The translations under genes and the position numbers were made by a program. From the NCBI GenBank assembly GCA_025201865.1, contig MU602681.1:1-32734 (forward strand): DNA of 32,734 nucleotides, read 5' to 3'. The notes under the pieces are model-generated. The model searched no databases, was not told the origin of the DNA, and saw only the letters and a program-made list of their open reading frames with translations. How positions within the stretch are numbered: the stretch's first letter is position 1; the number at the start of each line of letters is the position of its first letter. Below, piece after piece: positions 7,901-13,920 of this stretch. This DNA is from Ramicandelaber brevisporus (Eukaryota; Kickxellomycota; Ramicandelaberales; Ramicandelaberaceae).

Positions 7901-8807
7901 TCTCCAGGTCTAATGCGAGGGATGGGGCACAGGACAGAAGGGTGACAAGCTCATCAAAATGCGCAGGCTGCTCACCGCCGTAAACACCCTCGAGGAACTC
8001 GCGAGCTTGCTGCCGAGAGAACCAAACCTTCTTCTCGCGCTTGACTACAAACTCGTTCAGCTTGAGCAGAGCCTTGATCTGCTGGATCTGCGCGGGATTG
8101 AGGGCGTCAGGCTTGATCAGAGCGAGAGCACGCTGCTCGTGCTCAAAGGCTTCATCACCAGGAACCGTCATTTGTGTTACTGAAGCTGTTACTGAAGCTG
8201 GAGACTGTTGCTGTGAATCTGGCTGGAGTATGGCTTGACTGACAGCAGCTGTTGAGCTAGTAGTGGTGGTAATAAAGGTAGTAGCTGAAGGTGAAGGTGA
8301 AGTGCTGCTGGTGGTTGTGTTTGTGGTTGTGGTTGTGGTGGTAGTGAGAGCGACCTGTGTTTGAAGTCGGTGTGCTTGAGTTGTGGTGGTAGTCAAGGCT
8401 GTCAGCAGAGAAGAGGCTCCTGCTGTTTGTTGTATTTTCTGTAGATTTGGCTGCAAACTATTCACCTCACTGCTGCTGCTGCTGTCACTGGTGTTGCTGC
8501 TGGTGTTGCTTCTGTTGTTGCTGCTGCTTCTGTTGCTGTTGCTGCTGTAATTGCTGGTTGTGAGAGCAGTGTGATACTGACCGTGAGATGAAGTGAGGAG
8601 ACTACCAAGTGGACTGATCACACTACGCCACGAGACGGCGAATACAGCAGCCAAGAGAGCAGCCACGATAGCCAGTTTATAGTAGTAGCTTGTTGATGGT
8701 GCTTTGGCAGGTCCTTTAGCACCTGGAGTTTGTTTGACGTCTGCACGACCTTGCTCCCCTGTGCTATTGGCACCGCTCTTGCGTCTTTTGCGGTCGTTCC
8801 GTACCAT
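4977..8807 (-). CDS. Membrane-anchored tandem nucleoside diphosphate kinase protein with long low-complexity tail
   Basis: From the preferred start the product has 1276 residues. A basic N-terminus (MVRNDRKRRK) precedes one transmembrane helix (about 44-61), then a Ser/Thr/Asn-rich spacer (70-215). NDK domain 1 covers about 226-367: it has LIKPDAL and NAIHGTTE, but its nucleotide-binding loop lacks the usual GPT. NDK domain 2 covers about 387-521 and is close to canonical: FAMIKPDAV, FFGELVDFITSGPVVAL, WREMIGPT and NAVHGSDS with the phospho-His at about 503. NDKs transfer gamma-phosphate between nucleotides. The tail is acidic Glu/Ala/Val-rich (522-835), then basic Ala/Pro/Ser/Thr with repeated RR and RP motifs (836-1212), then acidic again. 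An in-frame ATG at 9050 would add 81 residues, largely from a pyrimidine-rich leader, and would leave only 69 bases to the next gene, so I disfavour it. Location and partners are unknown. Confidence 0.82.
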   Translation of the reverse strand: MVRNDRKRRKSGANSTGEQGRADVKQTPGAKGPAKAPSTSYYYKLAIVAALLAAVFAVSWRSVISPLGSLLTSSHGQYHTALTTSNYSSNSNRSSSNNRSNTSSNTSDSSSSSEVNSLQPNLQKIQQTAGASSLLTALTTTTTQAHRLQTQVALTTTTTTTTNTTTSSTSPSPSATTFITTTTSSTAAVSQAILQPDSQQQSPASVTASVTQMTVPGDEAFEHEQRALALIKPDALNPAQIQQIKALLKLNEFVVKREKKVWFSRQQAREFLEGVYGGEQPAHFDELVTLLSCAPSLALDLEKDMCAFQLQLQLGDEDPAAARIHNPESFRASFGTDIIRNAIHGTTEDEHVVRELGFVFGNAELPDLLDTEGADKRYFEHASDAVESTFAMIKPDAVSAGYVDAILAKISARGYSIDNMHTINLSKKQAGQFYAEHAERSFFGELVDFITSGPVVALKLSGRDAIAGWREMIGPTNHESALNTRPNSIRALYGASTQSNAVHGSDSTASAEREIAFFFEPLLQQEDDEPEVAESEPEPEPVAVAAEPEPAVEEEPAVEENPAVEEEKSVAEPEQAAEAVVEAEAEVEAVVEVETDAAAEVTEPEAQAVEEATEESTGAATAAAEEEEAVAAAATVEEETVPAPVESEPAEEPAAAAAADDSHVETEAVEEPQAEAHVEEEEAETTDIAAESPAVVAEVETVEEEIAEHNDLHEERSIIDESPLVSTDINAESPSALASGGESFAAEESIDAQSPALESVVEEVSQVAADETATDAENDSTAVSSPVAVAEVIADTPVATEEAKADESAPVDTADEKIEDAKPAESAPAPVAAAAAAAATGPVKKPVTANGAAKVPAGRVPAAAAKKPPTATAPSTAVRRTVPGSTTATRPGAPSAAAKPAAGAARPGAPSAAAGRPSVAGTVRPAVPRPSVPSAAKPSPSTASASAAAAAARRTSVAGAPKPAVPSASAAAASRRLSTTPGSSPSTTGTVRRTPAGASTASSSAAAAAARRVSTTPGAASAGAPRPATSARPSPAGAARPPPAAGSSVSPKPPTSAGSSPTVRPRPASSATTTPAERRQSLQPSRTPAAPATSAATATRRLTTSSVRPAAAPSTAAKPVAKPSVPGAARPVGARPPSAAPVKPAGATAAKSAITGRPSVAPARPAVRPASSTTSTLAARKPAVPAANGRPKPGAPSAAAKPPTSAKPAPAKDAAPAAPAAETAPVEASTEEAAAETTTEETPAPVEAAETTATEDAPAPEAPAPEVVPEATAVEA

Positions 8808-9119
8808 TCTGTCGGCTTGCGGGTTTGTTCTTTTTGTGGTAAAGCAAACGTGCTGACGAGATCTACTGTCCTTCTCCCTCTCCCTCTCCCCGTTCTCTTC
8901 CCCAAAAGCGCTAGAGTGGCACTGTTCCCGGATGGAGGGGGAGTGAGAAGCAGGCTGTGCAGTCAGTGTAGACTGTGATCCAAGATTACATTGTGACTCC
9001 CTCTCCAGCCTGTCATTGCCATCCAGCATCGTATTCTCGATATGGAGCACTGATCAATAAGAACGTTTCAATGTTGTACAACAGTGTGCAAAGTAAACAA
9101 TGCAAGCTATTTTTGCTTT

Positions 9120-9554
9120 TTAGATGTTGTCGTCGTCGTCGGCATCGGCCTGAGCGGACGCACCACCACTACGGGCGGCAGTGCCCGACTTGGCCTGGGT
9201 GGCAGCATTTCCGCCGCTGCGAACATTGCCGGCGTTGGCAGACTGGGCACCGACGTTACCTGCCTGTCCGCGGACACCGGCGCTCTGCTGCTGGGCCTTC
9301 TGCTGAGCCTGCTGCTGAGCCTGCTGCTGAGCTTGCTGGCCCTGCTGACCCTGCTTGGCCTGCTGCTGGGCACTTGGCTGCTGCTTGTTGCCAGCACCGA
9401 GTGGAATGGCGCCAGACTGCTGCTGGTGGACGCCTTGCTGGCCGGACTGGCCACGCTCAGCCTGGGCCTGAGTGCGGTTGGCAGCGTTGTCAACGTTCTT
9501 GCCGGCCTTGTCCTGGGCTTGGCTTGGCTTGTCTGCGCCGAAGAGTGGTGCCAT
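9120..9554 (-). CDS. Gln/Ala/Gly-rich disordered small protein (hydrophilin-like)
   Basis: The product has 144 residues and no recognised family. It has no signal peptide or transmembrane helix. Gln makes up about a quarter and Gly about 14 percent of residues. The middle (about 60-95) is a run of QQQA/QQG repeats, the C-terminal third is GNVRSGG/GASA-type, and the end is acidic (ADADDDDNI). High Gly with strong hydrophilicity matches the general definition of hydrophilins and LEA-like stress proteins, so a role in desiccation or osmotic stress is a reasonable guess only. The promoter supports regulated, strong expression: a TATA box lies 136 bases upstream and two TGACGTG cores beyond it. 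The 5' UTR is rich in TTG and GAT repeats. The start MAPLFGADKP is the first ATG. Confidence 0.72.
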   Translation of the reverse strand: MAPLFGADKPSQAQDKAGKNVDNAANRTQAQAERGQSGQQGVHQQQSGAIPLGAGNKQQPSAQQQAKQGQQGQQAQQQAQQQAQQKAQQQSAGVRGQAGNVGAQSANAGNVRSGGNAATQAKSGTAARSGGASAQADADDDDNI

Positions 9555-9689
9555 TTTGGTTGTTGTTAGTTGTTGTTAGTTGCTTTTTGGCTGTTAGCTG
9601 CTGCTTGCTGGTGTCTGATGTCTGATGTTGGATGATGATGATGTCGATGCTCTTGGTTTGCCTCGATGCAGCAGATGACGGAAAGCGCG

Positions 9690-9696
9690 TTTTATA
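9690..9696 (-). promoter_or_regulatory. TATA box of the Gln-rich gene
   Basis: TATAAAA on the minus strand lies 136 bases before the ATG at 9554. Confidence 0.6.
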
Positions 9697-9717
9697 GCCA
9701 CACATGCTGAAACCGTC

Positions 9718-9769
9718 TGACGTGATGGTGGAATGTGGCGTTATGTGGTTTCAGTTCGTGCACGTCATC
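9718..9769 (-). promoter_or_regulatory. Two CRE-like (ATF/CREB) sites
   Basis: TGACGTGA lies at 9718-9725. CACGTCATCA, the inverse of TGATGACGTG, starts at 9761. Both hold the TGACGTG half-site bound by fungal Atf1/CREB-type bZIP factors in stress promoters. They sit 22 to 70 bases upstream of the TATA box. Binding is inferred from the motif. Confidence 0.45.
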
Positions 9770-10084
9770 ATCTCGCGAAATGACAGGCTCAACTTGTTTT
9801 AATTAATAGCAGTGGCGCTCAGTTGTTTCTTATTTTGTGTTTCAGCCACGCCGTCCTTCCATACCACACCGCGAGCCCCTTTTAAATGGCCACAGCTCTT
9901 TAATAAGGATTCACTCTAAGCAAACCGCAAAGTATGGAAATCGAAGAATGTCAACCAAACACTGGGCCCAACATTCGAAATGTGGCTTGTCGAGCCAAAG
10001 CAGACTTGGCACTTTTATCCCTTCCCTCCTCCTATGCTTTATAATGCACCTGATTCGTGCTTCGTTTGCAGGAAGCTTTCGTAG
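9770..10084. other. Intergenic region left of the putative transposon
   Basis: No convincing gene is present. A 109-codon frame (9837-10166) has no recognisable domain and runs into the putative transposon end. TTTATAAT at 10038-10045 reads as a TATA-like box on either strand, with no gene clearly attached. Confidence 0.5.
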
Positions 10085-10158
10085 ACGGGTGGGCTGTTTT
10101 TATGTAAAATCTTCTGCTCTACAAGTTTTCCTGAATTTCTTACCCAGAAACGTGCACT

Positions 10159-10188
10159 TTACGTAAAAGCAGCATATCAGTTACGTAA
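10159..10188. promoter_or_regulatory. Two TTACGTAA palindromes 22 bp apart
   Basis: Perfect palindromes lie at 10159-10166 and 10181-10188, about two helical turns apart. TTACGTAA is a bZIP (Yap/C-EBP-like) site type. Here, inside a putative transposon end, they may instead be subterminal transposase-binding repeats. Confidence 0.4.
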
Positions 10189-10219
10189 AATGCATCCCCT
10201 CCTCCCCGTCCTTCCTCCT

Positions 10220-10257
10220 ATCAAATCACATCAAATCACATTAAAATCACACTAAAG
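10220..10257 (+). repeat. Short tandem repeat (ATCAAATCAC)
   Basis: Two exact 10-bp units (10220-10239) are followed by two degenerate ones (ATTAAAATCAC, ACTAAAGTC). Confidence 0.7.
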
Positions 10258-10302
10258 TCCCGCACTGAGCGGTACAGTTAGATGATGTTGTTTACGGAAG
10301 AG

Positions 10303-11292
10303 NNNNNNNNNNNNNNNNNNNNNNNNNNNNNNNNNNNNNNNNNNNNNNNNNNNNNNNNNNNNNNNNNNNNNNNNNNNNNNNNNNNNNNNNNNNNNNNNNN
10401 NNNNNNNNNNNNNNNNNNNNNNNNNNNNNNNNNNNNNNNNNNNNNNNNNNNNNNNNNNNNNNNNNNNNNNNNNNNNNNNNNNNNNNNNNNNNNNNNNNNN
10501 NNNNNNNNNNNNNNNNNNNNNNNNNNNNNNNNNNNNNNNNNNNNNNNNNNNNNNNNNNNNNNNNNNNNNNNNNNNNNNNNNNNNNNNNNNNNNNNNNNNN
10601 NNNNNNNNNNNNNNNNNNNNNNNNNNNNNNNNNNNNNNNNNNNNNNNNNNNNNNNNNNNNNNNNNNNNNNNNNNNNNNNNNNNNNNNNNNNNNNNNNNNN
10701 NNNNNNNNNNNNNNNNNNNNNNNNNNNNNNNNNNNNNNNNNNNNNNNNNNNNNNNNNNNNNNNNNNNNNNNNNNNNNNNNNNNNNNNNNNNNNNNNNNNN
10801 NNNNNNNNNNNNNNNNNNNNNNNNNNNNNNNNNNNNNNNNNNNNNNNNNNNNNNNNNNNNNNNNNNNNNNNNNNNNNNNNNNNNNNNNNNNNNNNNNNNN
10901 NNNNNNNNNNNNNNNNNNNNNNNNNNNNNNNNNNNNNNNNNNNNNNNNNNNNNNNNNNNNNNNNNNNNNNNNNNNNNNNNNNNNNNNNNNNNNNNNNNNN
11001 NNNNNNNNNNNNNNNNNNNNNNNNNNNNNNNNNNNNNNNNNNNNNNNNNNNNNNNNNNNNNNNNNNNNNNNNNNNNNNNNNNNNNNNNNNNNNNNNNNNN
11101 NNNNNNNNNNNNNNNNNNNNNNNNNNNNNNNNNNNNNNNNNNNNNNNNNNNNNNNNNNNNNNNNNNNNNNNNNNNNNNNNNNNNNNNNNNNNNNNNNNNN
11201 NNNNNNNNNNNNNNNNNNNNNNNNNNNNNNNNNNNNNNNNNNNNNNNNNNNNNNNNNNNNNNNNNNNNNNNNNNNNNNNNNNNNNNNNNNNN
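10303..11292. other. Assembly gap (990 N)
   Basis: This is a run of unknown bases, and nothing can be annotated inside it. The true length may differ from the number of N written. Confidence 0.99.
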
Positions 11293-11601
11293 TGCCGCCT
11301 CTTTCAAGGTGGTTTGGTCACCCCCAATTGCTACTTGAGCACAACTCTGCCTGCATCCGCTCGGTTCTGCGGTCTACTCGCCTGGTCGCACCTTCCGTCG
11401 TCGATGCTCGCTACTCCCCCCCCCGATATACAACACAGCGTACAAGGGCTCTCGGCTTAGTGTCTGCTCCGTGCAGATACAACCGGTCTATCTCGGCCAT
11501 CTGGTCGTGATTAGGGCGGTCGCCATTGCTCTCCAAGTGCTTATATCAACTCGGTGTGGAATGTTTTTGCGTAAAATACCATGTCATACAACTTAAGACA
11601 A
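11293..11601. other. Sequence between the gap and the right inverted repeat
   Basis: This stretch is GC-richer than its surroundings and has a run of eight C. On the minus strand it contains a short open stretch reading HDQMAEIDRLYLHGAD, ended by a stop. This might be a remnant of an element-coded protein, but I cannot assign it to a family. Confidence 0.35.
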
Positions 11602-11627
11602 ATTTTTCGTGGGGGCGGCCCACCCGT

Positions 11628-12031
11628 GAAGAGTGAATAATGACGAGCTTCAAAGAAAGCTGAGAAAAGAGCTGAGAATCAAGTTAATCCACGACATCAT
11701 TGACGCTTTCCTATCCGGCCTCGCTCCGATTGGAAGATCTACTCGTTGATAACTCTTAAACCAATGTAGCAAATCCCTCATTAAACACAACCATAAGATA
11801 GAAGTTGTTTGAAATTGCATCACAATGTCATTTGTAGCATCATGCATGTTTGCTCATTGAGCTGCATCATGTTTATATCACCGTTACAATCTCTCTTTCT
11901 TTCTTTTTCTTTAGCTTTTCGTTTCAAAGTTGTGGTGATTAGATGCAATTGGAACAGAATATCCAATCGAAGTCGAAAACGTGACTTGCGAATTGTTCGA
12001 TGCATATCATCCTTCCAAAGTTCCAATAATT
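11628..12031. other. Intergenic region before the microprotein cluster
   Basis: No supported gene. An open plus-strand stretch of about 39 codons ending at 11749 (amphipathic, LRKELRIKLIHDIIDAF) has no start codon and may be chance or a decayed exon. Confidence 0.45.
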
Positions 12032-12041
12032 TGCCTTGGCA
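12032..12041. promoter_or_regulatory. TGCC-TT-GGCA palindrome upstream of microprotein 1
   Basis: TGCCTTGGCA is an inverted repeat of TGCC. Its complement contains TGCCAAG, the yeast Rim101 core. It ends 96 bases before the ATG at 12138. Matching elements precede the two paralogues. Confidence 0.55.
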
Positions 12042-12137
12042 CACGTGTTTTGGCCAGCAGTATAAGTTGTGGAACGTACTGCAAGTGAACAACCACCGAC
12101 TCTGTTCACTACGTTCCAAAACAAACACACATCCCAG

Positions 12138-12389
12138 ATGACAAAAGCCACCTACATAGCATCCCAGAATAACGACTGGCACCTACCTCCGTATGAGCAG
12201 ACTGTGCCTCCCCCATACGAGCCTTCAGCTGTGAAGCCTGCTGTGAGTGCGACGCCAATTCTTGACAGCTTGCCGCCGCGCTATAACTGTCCTCCCAAAC
12301 CGGAGGAGGCTGCCCAGAAACAGCTGCAAAAAGATGTGAAGACCAACATCTTCTTCCTGTGTCTTTCGGCTCTGTTCTATATAAGATAA
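12138..12389 (+). CDS. PPxY microprotein 1 (divergent, lacks the Cys-rich tail)
   Basis: The product has 83 residues. The N-terminal half is Pro/Tyr-rich with LPPYEQ and PPPYEP (about 18-30) and a third PPRY (about 49). PPxY is the classic ligand of WW domains, as in Nedd4/Rsp5 ubiquitin ligases. The C-terminus is a short hydrophobic segment (NIFFLCLSALFYI) with a single Cys. The two downstream paralogues end in a Cys cluster instead. It is the first of three tandem same-strand genes with similar N-terminal motifs and a shared upstream palindrome. The start at 12138 matches the paralogues' layout; an in-frame ATG at 12069 would add 23 unlike residues. TATAAG at 12061 may be its TATA box. Likely a small membrane-tethered adaptor; function unknown. 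Confidence 0.62.
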   Translation: MTKATYIASQNNDWHLPPYEQTVPPPYEPSAVKPAVSATPILDSLPPRYNCPPKPEEAAQKQLQKDVKTNIFFLCLSALFYIR

Positions 12390-12522
12390 TATCGATTCTG
12401 CGCTTTCAATTTGTTGAATGAAAAGCCTCGTTTTTGTTTTTTTAGTTTTTGATTGGTCCTTCAAATGGAATGCAAGTCATATTTTTTGCATACTCGAAGA
12501 ACACGATTATTCGATCAAAATT

Positions 12523-12532
12523 CGCCTTGGCA
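12523..12532. promoter_or_regulatory. CGCC-TT-GGCA element upstream of microprotein 2
   Basis: CGCCTTGGCA differs from the first palindrome by one base and keeps TGCCAAG on the complement. It ends 136 bases before the ATG at 12669. Confidence 0.55.
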
Positions 12533-12668
12533 AAGCGCTTACTCGCCTGCTCACATAAAGAGTAGCTCAGTGCGGAGACAAAGACCCCCATTCAGGAACA
12601 AGTCGTTCTTTCAGTTCTTTCACCATATTTTCCGGATATCAGCCCAACTCTCATCGTAATCACTCTCA

Positions 12669-12917
12669 ATGTCCTCTGTCGTGCAGCCAGCCCCAGTATA
12701 CTTGGAAAGACCTGTTCAATCCTCAAGCCAAAACCTACCGCCTCCGTACGAACAACCAGCGCCCCCAGAATATGCTCCACCTGCCACGGCCGACTCCATA
12801 GATCGATATCTTGACGACGATGGAAGCTGCTGCAGCAATAATTGCAATCCGTTCGAGATGCTTTGCCACTGCTGTTGTTGGTGTTTAACAGCATTCTGCA
12901 ACTCGTGGCGTTATTAA
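12669..12917 (+). CDS. PPxY microprotein 2 with CYSTM-like Cys-rich tail
   Basis: The product has 82 residues. An N-terminal YLERP motif is followed by PPPYEQPAPPEYAPP (about 24-39), which holds two PPxY-type motifs. A short acidic linker (DRYLDDDG) leads to a C-terminal module with nine Cys, including EMLCHCCCWCLTAFC. This arrangement, a Pro/Gln/Tyr-rich head plus a C-terminal Cys-rich hydrophobic stretch, is that of CYSTM (cysteine-rich transmembrane module) proteins. In plants and yeast these are small plasma-membrane-associated proteins linked to stress and metal tolerance. It shares YLERP and PPPYEQPAPPEY with the gene at 13308, so the two arose by tandem duplication. It lies 279 bases after microprotein 1. 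Confidence 0.72.
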   Translation: MSSVVQPAPVYLERPVQSSSQNLPPPYEQPAPPEYAPPATADSIDRYLDDDGSCCSNNCNPFEMLCHCCCWCLTAFCNSWRY

Positions 12918-13128
12918 TCATCTAGTCTCCTTCTCTTCCGTTAATCCTTTTCTTCTTTATTGTTCCTTTTCTGTTTATTGCTTTAATCATTATACCCCAA
13001 AGTTGATGATTCCATAATCTTGGAGGTTTGAAAGTGGCCTATGCGCTCTCGGGTGCGAAGATGCTCCCTCATGCAGCACCAAACTCAGCTGTTCTTTTTT
13101 TTGCACATGGTCCCTAATTTTAACATTC
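12918..13128. other. Spacer between microproteins 2 and 3
   Basis: Short T-rich 3' sequence of microprotein 2 followed by the distal promoter of microprotein 3. No gene is seen. Confidence 0.5.
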
Positions 13129-13138
13129 TGCCAAGGCA
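13129..13138. promoter_or_regulatory. TGCC-AA-GGCA palindrome upstream of microprotein 3
   Basis: TGCCAAGGCA is the exact reverse complement of the element upstream of microprotein 1. It ends 169 bases before the ATG at 13308. Confidence 0.55.
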
Positions 13139-13257
13139 AAATGTGCAAAAATAGATTTCGTGGAGCTGTCAACTTTCTGGGACCACTATTAATGCATCGA
13201 CGGTTGATGGGATCATTCATTGTTACCAGAACATCAGAGCAAACTCCTTCGCACAAA

Positions 13258-13290
13258 AACACACACACACACACTCTCTCTCTCTCTTTT
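13258..13290 (+). repeat. CA/CT microsatellite in the leader of microprotein 3
   Basis: A CA run passes directly into a CT run, ending in TTTT, 18 bases before the start codon. Confidence 0.8.
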
Positions 13291-13307
13291 CATAATTTCA
13301 CTCATTA

Positions 13308-13592
13308 ATGTCCTCAGCACCTCAGCCTCAGGCAGCGCCAGCAGTGTCATACTTGGAACGACCTGCCAATACTGCAACCGACGATCAGCCGCCACCACCG
13401 CCGTATGAACAGCCTGCACCGCCTGAATACGAGCCTAGAGCAACTACTGCCAGCAATGCCAATGCCAATGCCACACTGAGAGGAAATGACGAGGAACAAA
13501 GCGTCAATGGCGGAGTGGCATATGTAGTGGAGGAAGCATGCTGCTATTGTTTCGTATATGGCTGCTTGGCCATCTTTTCAGGCTGCGGCTGA
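13308..13592 (+). CDS. PPxY microprotein 3 with CYSTM-like Cys-rich tail
   Basis: The product has 94 residues. The order is YLERP (about 15-19), PPPPPYEQPAPPEYEP (two PPxY-type motifs, about 28-43), an Asn/Ala repeat (NANANA) and an acidic linker. The C-terminal segment EEACCYCFVYGCLAIFSGCG is hydrophobic with five Cys. It is the closest relative of the gene at 12669. Compared with that copy, the linker is longer and the Cys module more hydrophobic, so membrane insertion or palmitoylation is plausible. The PPxY motifs predict binding to a WW-domain ligase such as Rsp5. Both are inferences from motifs. Confidence 0.72.
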   Translation: MSSAPQPQAAPAVSYLERPANTATDDQPPPPPYEQPAPPEYEPRATTASNANANATLRGNDEEQSVNGGVAYVVEEACCYCFVYGCLAIFSGCG

Positions 13593-13920
13593 TAACCTTT
13601 GTCTTTTATAATGTGTAAACAATAGTATCCTTGTTCTTTGTTAATGTTCTTCTTTCACAATCATGTTCTTTGATGTTTGGATTCAAGCATGCTCTTTTGT
13701 ATGATTTATTTCAGGAGCTGAGCTATTTTTGCTGAGACGAGGTACTTTTTTTTGGCAGCCCAGGAACATCCTCGTGTTTACAGAAACTCCGCGGAGCACA
13801 GGACAGGAAGCCAACACTGCTACCACTTCAGCTACTCTCCTTCTCTCCTTCTCTCCTTCTCTACCCCACAACACCTCACCTAGTCTATTTCCACAGCTCT
13901 GCACTCAACAGTAACCGAGT
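13593..13920. other. Intergenic region before the protease gene
   Basis: Contains T-rich 3' sequence of microprotein 3 and a CTCCTTCT-type pyrimidine repeat (about 13835-13863) in the presumed protease leader. No gene is seen. Confidence 0.55.

Larger units (their letters stand above)
10085..11627. mobile_element. Putative DNA transposon with imperfect terminal inverted repeats, middle unsequenced
   Basis: The 26 bases at 10085-10110 are matched in inverse at 11602-11627. The outer ten are identical (ACGGGTGGGC), and 18 of 26 match overall. Seven of the eight differences are T on the left copy against C on the right. Inside the left end are ACGTAAAA-type motifs (10161, 10183, with ATGTAAAA at 10102) and 10-bp repeats of ATCAAATCAC (10220-10239). 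A GCGTAAAA lies at 11570 near the right end. The layout suggests a class II element with subterminal motifs. The N run hides any transposase, and no clear target-site duplication was found. The alternative is a chance match flanking an assembly gap. Confidence 0.4.

Noticed and set aside
8808-9050. N-terminal extension of the NDK protein to an ATG at 9050
   Set aside because: The extension is coded partly by a pyrimidine-rich leader, has no family support, and would leave 69 bases for promoter and upstream 3' UTR. It is not excluded.
9837-10166. 109-codon plus-strand frame left of the gap
   Set aside because: No domain, no signal peptide, and it runs across the putative transposon end.
10252-11460. 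Long open frames across the N run
   Set aside because: They are open only because N codons contain no stops.
11630-11749. Amphipathic open stretch after the transposon end
   Set aside because: About 39 codons without a start; length is within chance expectation.
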